A stretch of 57,900 bases of DNA from Lachnospiraceae bacterium (GCA_009911195.1 QXWV01000035.1:1-57900); one strand, 5' to 3'. Counted from the stretch's first letter, positions 33,411-42,873 are shown. Numbers and translations: made by a program. The notes: a model not told the origin generated them from the sequence alone.

Positions 33411-33927
33411 GGCGGCACGGAAGAAAAATATTGTATTAATTGGTATGCCGGGGGCGGGGAAAAGCACGGTGGGCGTGGTGCTGGCCAAGCGTCTCGGCTG
33501 CCGTTTTGTGGATTCGGATATTGTAATCCAGGAAAAAACAGGGCTGCTTTTGCATGAAATCATTGAAAGGCAAGGGCTGGATGGATTCCTGAAGGTGGAG
33601 AATGAAGTCAATGCTTCTTTGGAAGAAAAGCGGAGCGTCATTGCCACCGGGGGCAGTGTTATCTATGGAAGGGAAGCTATGGAACACCTGAAGGCAGCCG
33701 GAATGGTAGTATACCTGAAACTTTCTTATCCGGCTGTGGAAAGGCGCTTGGGAGACTTGAACGAACGGGGAGTGGCAGTAAGGGATGGGCAGACCCTTTT
33801 GGATTTATATAAGGAAAGGATACCCTATTATGAACATTATGCGGATATTACCCTGGACTGTGAAGATAAAATGATAAGGGATATTGTGGCTGAAATTGTC
33901 TCTTATATAAAATCAAAAAAAAGATAA
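33403..33927 (+). CDS. Shikimate-kinase-like P-loop kinase
   Basis: 174 aa. Walker A is GMPGAGKST (14-22), Asp37/Asp39 lie in FVDSDIVIQ and the lid contains RLGDLNERG. Two landmarks of true AroK differ: the Arg of the F-R motif that grips shikimate is Leu63 (DGFLKVENE), and GGG is GGS (83-85). It may be a paralogue with another substrate. It overlaps ridA by 8 bp. No other aromatic-pathway gene is nearby. Confidence 0.75.
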   Translation: MNKAARKKNIVLIGMPGAGKSTVGVVLAKRLGCRFVDSDIVIQEKTGLLLHEIIERQGLDGFLKVENEVNASLEEKRSVIATGGSVIYGREAMEHLKAAGMVVYLKLSYPAVERRLGDLNERGVAVRDGQTLLDLYKERIPYYEHYADITLDCEDKMIRDIVAEIVSYIKSKKR

Positions 33928-33974
33928 CGAAATTGAAAAGAAGATAACGAAAGTAAAGAAAGGTTATTAGGGAG

Positions 33975-34895
33975 ATGAAAAAGGTATCATTTGGCAGCAG
34001 CCTGCTTTTATTTTTTGCTGCCTGTATATGGGGAGTGGCTTTTGTAGCGCAGAGCGTGGGGATGGATTATATGGGGCCGTGTACTTTTAACGGTATCCGT
34101 TTCCTCATCGGCGGTACGGTGCTTCTTCCCTTGGTTTATGTACGGATAAAAAAGAAAAAAAATACACCGGAAGAGATTCGGCCTGCGCTGACATTAAAGG
34201 GCGGGATATGCTGCGGCCTTGCGATATGCGCGGCTTCTTTATGCCAGCAGATAGGGATAATGTATACTACAGTAGGGAAAGCAGGGTTTATCACTACACT
34301 TTATATTATTATTGTTCCGGTTTTCGGATTATTTCTACACAAAAAAGTGCCAGGTAAAGTGTGGATAGCTGCCGCTGTGGCGGCGGTCGGGATGTATATG
34401 CTTTGCATCAATGAAAGCTTTTCCGTTGGGAAGGGGGATGCATTTGTTTTTATTTGTGCAGTGATTTTTGCAGTACATATTTTGGTAATTGACTATTTTT
34501 CACCGAAGACTGACGGGGTGGTGCTTTCCTGCATCCAGTTTTATACGGCTGGGCTTATCTGTATAATAGCTGCTTTCGTAGTGGAGACGCCTACGTGGGG
34601 GCAGTTCATTTCCGGTATTGTACCGATTTTATATGCTGGTATAATGTCCTGCGGAGTGGCTTATACCCTGCAGATTATCGGGCAGAAAAATCTGGAGCCC
34701 ACGGTAGCATCCCTGATTTTAAGCATGGAGTCGGTAATTTCTGTACTGGCTGGCTGGGTGATACTTGGGCAGGAGCTGTCGGCAAAGGAACTGAAAGGAT
34801 GTGCCCTTGTATTCGCGGCAGTGATTTTGGTGCAGTATAATAGGACGGGCAGCAAAAGGGCTGCATATCCTGAAACTGAACCGGAAGCGGAATAA
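33975..34895 (+). CDS. EamA/DMT-family transporter
   Basis: 306 aa with ten predicted helices arranged as two EamA repeats (about 8-150 and 158-290). Typical phrases are LLLFFAACIWGVAFVAQSVG, FNGIRFLIG and SLILSMESVISVLAGWVILG. It probably exports metabolites or amino acids; the substrate cannot be read. ATG with GGGAG 6 nt upstream. Confidence 0.9.
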   Translation: MKKVSFGSSLLLFFAACIWGVAFVAQSVGMDYMGPCTFNGIRFLIGGTVLLPLVYVRIKKKKNTPEEIRPALTLKGGICCGLAICAASLCQQIGIMYTTVGKAGFITTLYIIIVPVFGLFLHKKVPGKVWIAAAVAAVGMYMLCINESFSVGKGDAFVFICAVIFAVHILVIDYFSPKTDGVVLSCIQFYTAGLICIIAAFVVETPTWGQFISGIVPILYAGIMSCGVAYTLQIIGQKNLEPTVASLILSMESVISVLAGWVILGQELSAKELKGCALVFAAVILVQYNRTGSKRAAYPETEPEAE

Positions 34896-34931
34896 TGTGG
34901 AAAATAGGCCATGAAGGCAGGAGGAATCCGT

Positions 34932-35804
34932 ATGGATTGGGTCAGAATTATAGAAAGCGCCCTTAGATACATCGAAGAAAATCTCACGCAGGACTTAACA
35001 GTTGGCAGGATAGCGAAGGAAATAGGTATATCCCCGTTTTATTTCCATAAAGGCTTTTCTATGCTGTGCGGCTACCCGGTAGGGGAATATATCAGGATGA
35101 GGCGGCTATCTGTGGCCGGCAGCGAGTGGCTGGCATCGGACTGTAAAGTGATTGATTTGGCAATGAAATATGGATATGATTCGCCGGACAGCTTTACAAA
35201 AGCTTTTAGCCGGTTTCATGGGAGCACACCTATGGAGGTACGTCGAAACGGTGCGCTGCTTAAGTCATTTGCGCCTCTGCATATCAGACTGGCATTGGAT
35301 GGAGGTACGATGATGAAGTACAGAGTGGAAACAAAGCCATCATTCCGGGTAATGGGTATATCAAAAATGTTTTCTTATGAGACGGCGAATATAGATATCC
35401 CCCGATACTGGGATGAAATCCATGTACAAGCGGAACAAAAGCTGGTAAAAGGGATGTATGGAATTTGTTTTGATGAGGAAATGGGTGGCAACTCGTTCCG
35501 GTATATGATTGGGGATGACCTGGAAGAGGGGAAAGCGGTTGAGAAAAAGCTGGAAATCTACGAAGTGCCCCAGCATACATGGGCAGTTTTCCCATGCCAT
35601 GGGGCGATGCCGCTTCCGCTGCAGGAGGTAAACAGGAGGATTTTTTCGGAATGGCTGCCAGCAAGCGGTTATGAGATTGCAGAAGGCTACAACATTGAAT
35701 ATTACAGCAATCCGGCCGATTTCAAGAAAGGTACACAGGACCCGGAATATTATGCGGAAGTCTGGATTCCGGTAACGGGGAAAGAGAAAACTCCTATGAA
35801 GTGA
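34932..35804 (+). CDS. AraC-family regulator with GyrI-like effector domain
   Basis: 290 aa. The N-terminal AraC DNA-binding domain has two helix-turn-helices (LTVGRIAKEIGISPFYFHKG and MKYGYDSPDSFTKAFSRFHG, residues about 20-100). A GyrI/SOUL-like ligand domain follows (about 120-288). Such proteins often sense drugs or lipophilic compounds. ATG 34932 is preferred because AGGAGG lies 7 nt upstream. It follows the EamA gene by 36 bp and converges with the MATE gene. Confidence 0.9.
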   Translation: MDWVRIIESALRYIEENLTQDLTVGRIAKEIGISPFYFHKGFSMLCGYPVGEYIRMRRLSVAGSEWLASDCKVIDLAMKYGYDSPDSFTKAFSRFHGSTPMEVRRNGALLKSFAPLHIRLALDGGTMMKYRVETKPSFRVMGISKMFSYETANIDIPRYWDEIHVQAEQKLVKGMYGICFDEEMGGNSFRYMIGDDLEEGKAVEKKLEIYEVPQHTWAVFPCHGAMPLPLQEVNRRIFSEWLPASGYEIAEGYNIEYYSNPADFKKGTQDPEYYAEVWIPVTGKEKTPMK

Positions 35805-35854
35805 TGTATTGTCTGTGCAGTGTGGCGCAGAGCCGCCCAGGGGCAGGTAGTGCA

Positions 35855-37213
35855 TTAGTGGGTGAGGGGAAATGAATTCCTTTTTGGGCTGCATTTCCTA
35901 CGGTAAAAGGAAACGGATAAAATCATGGCTACAGTCCAGCCAATAGGCCATGCACACCATATGCCTATAGGGGAATGGGTGTGGCCGGAAAGGATGAAGG
36001 CCAAGGCCACCCGGAGAATCAGGTCGGTGAATGTGGCAGCCATAAATTGCCGCATAGCGCTGATGCCGCGCAGAATCCCGTCGGCAGTCAGTTTGGCGGA
36101 TACTACGAAATAGAATGGGGAAAGTATCCATAAAAATTGCTGGCCTGTCATCAGTGCGGAGGCAGAATCCTTTTCCATAAACAGGAGCAACACATATCTG
36201 CCGAAGATGATATAAAGGATACAAAAAGGGATGCACAGGCACCACACCATTTTCAGCCCGGCGCGGAAGCCTTCCTTAATCCGCCCATATTGGCGGGCGC
36301 CCAGGTTTTGGGCCGAAAAATTGGAAATTCCATTTCCGATAGTGGTAAAGGATGTAATAATCAGGTTATTCAGCTTCACTGCGGCGGAATAACCAGCCAT
36401 AACGGAAGGGCCAAACCCATTGATAACGCTTTGAATCATAATATTTCCTACGGAAATAAAGCTTTGCTGCAAAATGCTTGGAACGGCAACTATGATAATT
36501 TTTTTCAGAAGATTCCAGTCAAAAAGGGGTGCCTTTTCCTGAACCGGAATTTTGTTCAGCCGCACCCATACCGTGGCAACCGCCAAAATACAGCTTACCC
36601 CCTGACAAAGGAAAGTAGCCCATGCCACACCGGCCACACCCATGTGAAAGCTTTTTACGAACAGGATATCCACGGCGATATTGGAAGTGGAGGATATGGC
36701 CAGGAAGCAAAAGGGGGTTTTGGAATCGCCCTGTGCGGAGAAAATCCCGGTTGCAATATTGTAGAAAAATACAAAGGGCAGACCCCACACATAAATGTCC
36801 AGATAAAGCCGGGAATCCGCAAAGACATCTTCCGGCGTCCGGATTAGGTGGAGCAGCGGCGAGCAGCCCAAAATCCCCGCAAGCATTAGTATAGTGCAGA
36901 TGACAGCGCTGAAAATACAGGCGGTGGACACTGCGGTTTTCAGTTTTATGTAGTCCTTTGCCCCGAACAACTGTGAGACGATGATGGAGCAGCCCATGTT
37001 GCAGCCAAAGGCAAAGGCAATAAAAACCAGTGTAATTTCATAACTGTTCCCTACGGCAGCCAGCGCGTTTTCGCCGATAAACTTGCCTGCTACCAGACTG
37101 TCGGCTATATTATAAAGCTGCTGGAAGATAATGCTTCCAAACAGGGGGAGGCAGAATAGCCATAATACTTTTTCAGGTTTTCCTATAGTCAAGTCTTTGT
37201 TCATATCTTTCAA
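35855..37213 (-). CDS. MATE-family efflux transporter
   Basis: 452 aa, twelve membrane helices in two MATE repeats. It exchanges Na+ or H+ for cationic drugs or metabolites. Conserved phrases include FGSIIFQQLYNIADSLVAGK, ALAAVGNSYEIT and ISNFSAQNLGARQYGRIKEG. The likely start is TTG 37213 with AAAGGG 8 nt upstream, or ATG 37204. It is divergent from a LysR regulator, with the fold-back element between them. Confidence 0.93.
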   Translation of the reverse strand: MKDMNKDLTIGKPEKVLWLFCLPLFGSIIFQQLYNIADSLVAGKFIGENALAAVGNSYEITLVFIAFAFGCNMGCSIIVSQLFGAKDYIKLKTAVSTACIFSAVICTILMLAGILGCSPLLHLIRTPEDVFADSRLYLDIYVWGLPFVFFYNIATGIFSAQGDSKTPFCFLAISSTSNIAVDILFVKSFHMGVAGVAWATFLCQGVSCILAVATVWVRLNKIPVQEKAPLFDWNLLKKIIIVAVPSILQQSFISVGNIMIQSVINGFGPSVMAGYSAAVKLNNLIITSFTTIGNGISNFSAQNLGARQYGRIKEGFRAGLKMVWCLCIPFCILYIIFGRYVLLLFMEKDSASALMTGQQFLWILSPFYFVVSAKLTADGILRGISAMRQFMAATFTDLILRVALAFILSGHTHSPIGIWCAWPIGWTVAMILSVSFYRRKCSPKRNSFPLTH

Positions 37214-37237
37214 TAACCATGCCCTTTCTATTCAAGC

Positions 37238-37521
37238 TACGGAAATCAATTTTCATGGGCAGGGCGTTTGGCCCATGCAGGATTCCGTTTTGCGGCTAAG
37301 ATAAAAAGCAGATTTCACTAATGAAATGGATAAAGGGTTTGAATGCTGCCGGGGCGGAAGCAACGGGCATCCCTGCCCATGCTTCCTAAAACCGCCATCC
37401 ATGGCGGTTTTTCCCTGAATATGAACCATTTCATAAGTGAAATTGCTGCTTTTTATCAATAGCCGCAAAACGGAATCCTGCATGGGCCAAATGCCCTGTC
37501 CATGAAAATTGATTTCTGTGC
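37238..37521. mobile_element. 284-bp fold-back element (MITE-like) with target duplication
   Basis: Left arm 37239-37329 and right arm 37427-37519 are almost perfect inverted copies (about 90 bp). Their ends are ACGGAAATCAATTTTCATGG and ACAGAAATCAATTTTCATGG. The element is flanked on both sides by ATTCAAGC (37230-37237 and 37522-37529). The 97-bp centre carries two further small hairpins (ACCGCCATCCATGGCGGT and GAAGC...GCTTC). There is no transposase. Confidence 0.85.
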
Positions 37522-37615
37522 ATTCAAGCATTTACATGTTTCCGAGAATGTATTATAATGCATTTGGCGAAATATGAAAAATATATATAATATATCGGAG
37601 AGATATAAAAAATAT

Positions 37616-38503
37616 ATGGATATTAATTTTGAATATTATAAAATATTTTATTATGTGGCAAAGTATGGGAATATTACTAAGGCAGCGGCCGCATTGGGAA
37701 GCAGCCAGCCCAATGTAACCCGGATTATGAAATTGCTGGAATCACAGTTGAACTGCCGGCTGTTTGTCCGGGAAACCCGGGGCATCAGCTTGACGGAGGA
37801 AGGGGAGCTGCTTTATTCCCATGTGGAAATTGCGTATAGGCATTTGTTAAATGCCCAGGAAGAAATATACAGGCAGGATTCTGGAAGGCGCGGTACTGTG
37901 GAAATAGGGGCGACGGAAACAGCGCTCCATCTTTTCCTGTTGAATGCGTTGCGGGGGTTTAAGCTGGAATATCCGGCTATCAGAATTAAAATCCATAATC
38001 ATACAACACCGGAAACAGTGGGGAATCTGATTAGCGGTAAGCTGGACTTTGCGGTGGTTACTACGCCTTTTGAAGCGGGGAAAAATGTTTCCTGTGTAAA
38101 AGTATTGGATTTTGAGGAAATATTGGTCGGGGGAATGCAATATGAAAAGTTGTGCAGCGGTGCACTGGAGCTGGGAGAAATGAAAAATTACCCATGGGTC
38201 GGTTTGGGGAGGGAAAGCGCTACTTACCGGTGGTATAAGGACTTTTTTATTGCCCATAGGATAGACATGGAGCCGGATATGGAAGTGGCCACTTTCGATT
38301 TGATACTGCCCCTGATTGAAAATGATTTTGGAATCGGTTTTGTGCCCAAAAAACTGGCGCGGCCTTTGCTGGAAGAAAAACGGATAGTACAAATACCAAT
38401 CAACTGCCCCATTCCGGGGCGTTCCATACAGATTATCTCGGATAAGGGGCGGGGGAAAAGCCTGGCGGCGGATACCCTTTATAAATATTTAGCATCCATT
38501 TGA
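37616..38503 (+). CDS. LysR-family transcriptional regulator
   Basis: 295 aa. Winged HTH at about 1-60 (YYVAKYGNITKAAAALGSSQ, PNVTRIMKLLE) followed by a LysR substrate-binding domain (about 90-295). ATG 37616 fits the family N-terminus and has GGAGAG 11 nt upstream; an ATG at 37574 is in a very A+T-rich leader. It is divergent from the MATE gene, its likely target, although the fold-back element now sits between them. Confidence 0.9.
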   Translation: MDINFEYYKIFYYVAKYGNITKAAAALGSSQPNVTRIMKLLESQLNCRLFVRETRGISLTEEGELLYSHVEIAYRHLLNAQEEIYRQDSGRRGTVEIGATETALHLFLLNALRGFKLEYPAIRIKIHNHTTPETVGNLISGKLDFAVVTTPFEAGKNVSCVKVLDFEEILVGGMQYEKLCSGALELGEMKNYPWVGLGRESATYRWYKDFFIAHRIDMEPDMEVATFDLILPLIENDFGIGFVPKKLARPLLEEKRIVQIPINCPIPGRSIQIISDKGRGKSLAADTLYKYLASI

Positions 38504-38569
38504 TGCATAGGGGGATAAATGAAATGGATATTAAGCATTTTTTTATAGAAAAGGGGCAAGGGAAATTCT

Positions 38570-39082
38570 CTATTTCTGCCTTAAGTCGAGGTACATCATT
38601 TCAAAGTCAAAATAGGTATTTCCAATTTTAAAATATGCCGGTATGGTACCGATGTGCTGAAAACCATATTTTTCATATACATGGATTGCGTTTTCGTTAT
38701 CGCACCGTACTTCAAGCTGGATGATTTCCACTTCATTTTGACGGGCATATTCAATGATTTTTTCCATGACCATGCTGCCAATTCCTTTATTCCAGTGGGA
38801 TTTTACAATGGCCAGGCTCATTTCGGCGCGGTGGCCCATCCGGCGGGGGAAGCCGCTCAAATTACCATGGCCTATGATTTCCCCACATTCCCATGCACCA
38901 TATTGCACAGACTGCCTGGAAATATGCGATTGAAGAAGGAATTCCCTCTCCTGTTCTATGGTAATGGGAAGGCCCTCTTTTCCAAATGTCAGATTATTAG
39001 TTTCGCCGCCTATCTTTTTCAGATATTCTATCATTTTTTCCGCATCTTCGGGAAGCAGCTCCCTTATTTCAATATTTTCCAT
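38570..39082 (-). CDS. GNAT-family N-acetyltransferase
   Basis: 170 aa. The acetyl-CoA site is KSHWNKGIGSMVMEKIIEYA (canonical Q/RxxGxG/A written as WNKGIG) and the C-terminal ENAIHVYEKYGFQHIG is classic. It may acetylate ribosomal or small amine substrates. ATG 39082 is favoured over 39088 by spacing from AAAGGAG. It converges with the LysR gene. Confidence 0.9.
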   Translation of the reverse strand: MENIEIRELLPEDAEKMIEYLKKIGGETNNLTFGKEGLPITIEQEREFLLQSHISRQSVQYGAWECGEIIGHGNLSGFPRRMGHRAEMSLAIVKSHWNKGIGSMVMEKIIEYARQNEVEIIQLEVRCDNENAIHVYEKYGFQHIGTIPAYFKIGNTYFDFEMMYLDLRQK

Positions 39083-39158
39083 GGGCATCCTCTCCTTTAT
39101 AACGCACTATTTTATCATATTCAGGTATATTGTTCAATTGGTTGCTTGTAAAAGTTAG

Positions 39159-39176
39159 GGAAATCAATTTTCATGG
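39159..39176. repeat. Solo terminal repeat of the fold-back element
   Basis: GGAAATCAATTTTCATGG is identical to the inner 18 bases of the left terminus at 37241. No partner end is present within the next few hundred bases, so it is a remnant or a solo end. Confidence 0.6.
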
Positions 39177-39286
39177 ACTGTCGACTCTGCACAAAAAGCT
39201 GTACGGCTGGGTTTGGCATATGTTATAATGAATTGTACTGATGTATGGGCAGGGCATTCATTTTTTTATGAAGAAAGGGAACGGAT

Positions 39287-39853
39287 ATGGAGCATAAAGG
39301 AACGAAAATAATCGAAACGGAACGTCTCATACTCAGGCCATTTCAAATGGAGGATGCGGAGGTTATGTTCCGCAATTGGGCATCCGACCCGGAAGTGACC
39401 AGATTCCTGACTTGGCCTACGCACAGGAATATAGGCGATTCAAAGCAGATTATACAGGAGTGGGTGGGCAAAGGGGAGGACCCTGAAAACTACCAATGGG
39501 CGATGGAATGGAAAGAGTCCCACGAACCTATTGGAAGCATGGGGGCTGTGAGAATAGATAACAGGACGGAGGCTGTGACTATCGGTTACTGTATTGGCCG
39601 TAGTTTCTGGGGAAAAGGTTTTACGGCGGAAGCACTTCGGGAAGTTATCCGATTCTTCTTTGATGAAGTAGGGATGAACTGTGTCAATTCGTGCCATGAC
39701 CCCCGGAATCCCAATTCGGGTAAAGTGATGAAAAAATGCGGCATGACATATGAAGGGACGTGGAGAGCGGGCGGTGTGAATAATCTGGGGGTATGCGACG
39801 AGTCCTGGTATTCCATTTTGAAAGAGGAATATTATGGGGGGAAGAAGCACTAG
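39287..39853 (+). CDS. RimJ/RimL-type GNAT acetyltransferase
   Basis: 188 aa, full length. ETERLILRPFQMEDAEVMF at the start, IGYCIGRSFWGKGFTAEALR as acetyl-CoA site and NPNSGKVMKKCGMTYEGT at the end are standard for the RimJ/RimL branch. It may acetylate protein N-termini or small substrates. Its stop lies inside the 5' edge of the truncated GNAT that follows. Confidence 0.9.
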   Translation: MEHKGTKIIETERLILRPFQMEDAEVMFRNWASDPEVTRFLTWPTHRNIGDSKQIIQEWVGKGEDPENYQWAMEWKESHEPIGSMGAVRIDNRTEAVTIGYCIGRSFWGKGFTAEALREVIRFFFDEVGMNCVNSCHDPRNPNSGKVMKKCGMTYEGTWRAGGVNNLGVCDESWYSILKEEYYGGKKH

Positions 39854-40251
39854 TCCTTACTTTTGGGCCAATCAGTGTCCTGCCTGGATATCAGAGGCAG
39901 GGAATCGGGAAAATGCTTTTGGAATATAGTCTTCGGAAAGCCGGGGAAATGGGTTATCAGGCCGTTATTATATTCGGCAATCCGGCCAATTATATGGGCA
40001 GAGGGTTTAAGAGCTGCAAAAAGTATAACGTGTGTGCAGCGGACGGCAGCTATCCTTCTGCGATGTTGGTAAAGGAACTGGCAGAAGGGCTGTTGGACGG
40101 ACGCAAGTGGTTTTACCAGGAAAGCCCGGTATTTGAGTTTGAAGGCAGTGAAGCGGAGAAGTTTGAGGAAACATTTGAACCTATGGAAAAAGGGTTTAGC
40201 CCTAGCCAGGAGGAATTTTATATTCATAGCCACTCGGTAATAAAGGGGTAA
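39841..40251 (+). pseudogene. 5'-truncated GNAT acetyltransferase
   Basis: From ALVLTFGPISVLPGYQRQGI onward the frame matches the second half of a YhbS-like GNAT: acetyl-CoA loop YQRQGIGKMLL, FGNPANYMGRGFKSCKKYNV and YIHSHSVI. The first half of the fold (about 85 residues) is missing. An in-frame ATG at 39793 exists, but it lies within the preceding gene in another frame. The homology begins exactly where that gene ends, so a deletion joined the two. Confidence 0.7.
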
Positions 40252-40269
40252 ATACAGGAGGCATCAGGG

Positions 40270-40959
40270 ATGAGTATAGCGTTATGGGGCGGTACAATGA
40301 GCGAATTGAGTATCATTTCGATGATTATACGGGTCATATTGGCGATGATATGTGGCGGCACAATTGGCTGGGATAGGCAAAGGTCGAAACATCCGGCGGG
40401 GATGAGGACTTATATGCTGGTGTGCCTTGGCGCTTGTGTTGTCATGATTACGGGGGAATTTCTGTACTGGCAATATAATGCCGGAGACCCGGCCAGGCTG
40501 GGGGCACAGGTGATAAGCGGAATTGGCTTTCTGGGTGCGGGCAGCATTGTGATTTCCGGGAGGTCAAAAATAAGGGGGCTGACTACGGCGGCCGGGCTGT
40601 GGACTTCGGCCTGCATCGGCCTGGTGATTGGAACCGGGTTTCTGGAATGCGGCATAGTGGCTACGTTTGCCGTTTATGCTATTGTGAAATATTTTAAGAA
40701 GCTGGAAAGCAAAATTACATATAATGATGGATGGTTTAGCATCTATGTCCAGATGGAGGAAATATCCCGGCTGACGGATTTGTATGACAGTGTGGGCGGC
40801 CTTGGAATGAAAGTAGGGGATGTCCAGATTTACAGCAAAAAAGATGAACTGCCGGAGGCTGTGGTGTCCATCCAGAATTCGTCCGGGCAGGGCAGGGATG
40901 GGGTGTTGGCAGCACTGAATGGGATAAAGGGCATTATTGAGGTAAAATATATTTCCTGA
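40270..40959 (+). CDS. MgtC/SapB-family membrane protein
   Basis: 229 aa. Four to five N-terminal helices (about 12-140) with GGTIGWDRQRSKHPAGMRTY, ISGIGFLGAGSIV and RGLTTAAGLWTSACIGL, then a C-terminal ACT-like cytoplasmic domain (about 150-229). MgtC proteins affect membrane ATP synthase or Mg2+ homeostasis in pathogens; the role in commensals is unclear. AGGAGG lies upstream of ATG 40270. Confidence 0.93.
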   Translation: MSIALWGGTMSELSIISMIIRVILAMICGGTIGWDRQRSKHPAGMRTYMLVCLGACVVMITGEFLYWQYNAGDPARLGAQVISGIGFLGAGSIVISGRSKIRGLTTAAGLWTSACIGLVIGTGFLECGIVATFAVYAIVKYFKKLESKITYNDGWFSIYVQMEEISRLTDLYDSVGGLGMKVGDVQIYSKKDELPEAVVSIQNSSGQGRDGVLAALNGIKGIIEVKYIS

Positions 40960-40962
40960 AAG

Positions 40963-42873
40963 TCAGTTAATAAACTGGGAAACAAAATCAATCAGATTAT
41001 CGGCCAATACTAATTTCTGGACTTTTTTCGGGTCTCCTAATGTCCTGACTACGCCGTTATAGAGTTCCATAAACTTTTTCCGGTCGCTTTGCTGTACGGC
41101 AATCATCAGCACTATGTGTATGTTGTGCCCATCCCATAGGATTCCCTTTTGGCTGGTGAGGACGCAGAACATAGTGCGTTTGGCATCCATATCTATGGCA
41201 TGGGGGATTGCAAAGGTATCGAAAAAACAGGTAGAGGACAAATGTTCCCTTTGCAGGACGGATTCGGTAAACCCTTCGTTGGCAAGCCCAAATTCTATAA
41301 TTTTCTTCCCTAAAAAGCGGATGACTTCTTCCTTTCCGCGAAAGCCGTCCTGCCTGAAAAAAAGGTTTTCATCGAAAAGGGAGGAGAGCAGTTTGTTATA
41401 GTGGGTCCGTTTTTTCTCTTCTGCACAGCCATTAATGGCATTGGTAATGTTTATATGGTCCATCATCGTGTAAAATGGGCTGATTACAAGGTTTTTGCGC
41501 CCGATGGTGTTCAACGGCTTTGTGGTAATAATCAGGTCGGAGGAGGTATTGATGACTGCTTTCGCATCGGTATCACGAAAGGCCGAAATATTAATCATAT
41601 CTGAAAAATTTTCTTTCAATTTTTTTTCCAGGGTTTCATAAATATGATGGTAGCTGTCGCAAAGGAGCAGTACGGAAACTTTGTCATCCGTATTGCAGGC
41701 CGCTTCGATGAGATAGCCCAGATGGATGCTGATGAAGCCTATTTCCGAGTCCGCGATTTCCACATGGAATCTTTTGTGAATCCGCTGCGCAACAGAAACG
41801 GAAACATCATATATGAAAGGGCAGTTCCGCTTGATGGTATTTAAAATTTCATTTTCCACGGATTGGGTATTTTTTGCCCGTTTAATCATACCGTCGATAT
41901 GCAGCGCAAAATTATACAAATAATCGGAATAATCGATATCCAGCATATAGTAGTTAAAAATATTCCGCAGGATATCGTTGATATCGGAGATAAACTGTTC
42001 CGGCAGAATATCCTGCGATATCATATCTGCCCCCTTGCTGTCAATGGGTTTAATCTGGCCTTCCAGGATGGAAGATAACGCGATGATGTCATTGTCTTCC
42101 GGTTTGATATGGCAATGGTTCGCATACTGACCGTAGATTTCCTTGGCAATTTTATATTCGTCGGAATCCTGACGGATTTGGGAATCCGGCGAAGCATCGA
42201 TGTAATTGTCGCTTCTCACCCGGTATAAGGCGATAAGCACATTAATAAGTATGTTGTTATAGTAAGTGCTGTCCACAAAATAATTATATTTATGGATGGA
42301 ATTAGCTAAAATGGACTTGATTTTATCCACATCCATCTCGGGGAAATAGGTGGAGAGGTTGTCTATGCTGTTAAAGGCAGGGTTAATTTCGTCGAAAAGC
42401 AAAGACTTAATCAGCCTTCTTTTGTCCAGTTCGCTTCCGTTTATTTGTATATAAGTATTTTCCCGCCCAAGACGGAGATGGAATTTCCCTAATATGCCCT
42501 GGAAACTTTTCAGGTGCTTTTCCAGGGTAGAGCGGCTGATAAACAGCTCTTCGGCAAACTCGTCGATTTGGTAGGGGGATTTGGAAAAGATGAGCTTTTT
42601 TAAAATGGAATGGCTGATATTGTCATCGGATGCCATTTTTGGTGTATCTAATGTAAGGCTTTTCCACGCATCGGACGCTATGCGGTAGCCCTTGTTGGAA
42701 GAATGGATGACAGGGAATATGCGGTTTATCGATGCTATTTCGGACTGGACTAAGCGGAGGGAAATATCCAGCATAAGGCTTAACACATTGCCTGTAATAG
42801 GTGTATCTGAGGCGGATATTGCAGTTAAAATTTCTCTTTGTCGTTTGCTGAATCGTTTCATATTTTCCCTCAT
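40963..42873 (-). CDS. PRD-containing PTS regulator with EIIB/EIIA-like domains (MtlR/LicR type)
   Basis: 636 aa. N-terminal HTH domains (about 5-60 and 85-150), PRD1 (about 180-280) and PRD2 (about 300-400; IHKRFHVEIADSEIGFISIH), an EIIB-like segment (about 405-495) and a C-terminal EIIA-type domain with FAIPHAIDM (active His). Phosphorylation of the PRD and EIIA histidines by PTS proteins normally controls activity. It is divergent from the cellobiose-type PTS operon starting at 43059 and is very likely its activator. ATG 42873 or 42861. Confidence 0.93.
   Translation of the reverse strand: MRENMKRFSKRQREILTAISASDTPITGNVLSLMLDISLRLVQSEIASINRIFPVIHSSNKGYRIASDAWKSLTLDTPKMASDDNISHSILKKLIFSKSPYQIDEFAEELFISRSTLEKHLKSFQGILGKFHLRLGRENTYIQINGSELDKRRLIKSLLFDEINPAFNSIDNLSTYFPEMDVDKIKSILANSIHKYNYFVDSTYYNNILINVLIALYRVRSDNYIDASPDSQIRQDSDEYKIAKEIYGQYANHCHIKPEDNDIIALSSILEGQIKPIDSKGADMISQDILPEQFISDINDILRNIFNYYMLDIDYSDYLYNFALHIDGMIKRAKNTQSVENEILNTIKRNCPFIYDVSVSVAQRIHKRFHVEIADSEIGFISIHLGYLIEAACNTDDKVSVLLLCDSYHHIYETLEKKLKENFSDMINISAFRDTDAKAVINTSSDLIITTKPLNTIGRKNLVISPFYTMMDHINITNAINGCAEEKKRTHYNKLLSSLFDENLFFRQDGFRGKEEVIRFLGKKIIEFGLANEGFTESVLQREHLSSTCFFDTFAIPHAIDMDAKRTMFCVLTSQKGILWDGHNIHIVLMIAVQQSDRKKFMELYNGVVRTLGDPKKVQKLVLADNLIDFVSQFIN

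Noticed and set aside
36137-36847. A 236-codon plus-strand frame inside the MATE gene
   Set aside because: The minus strand encodes a complete MATE transporter; the plus frame has no recognisable domain.
37253-37531. A 92-codon frame across the fold-back element
   Set aside because: It only reads through the inverted arms, and the element is explained better as a MITE-like structure.
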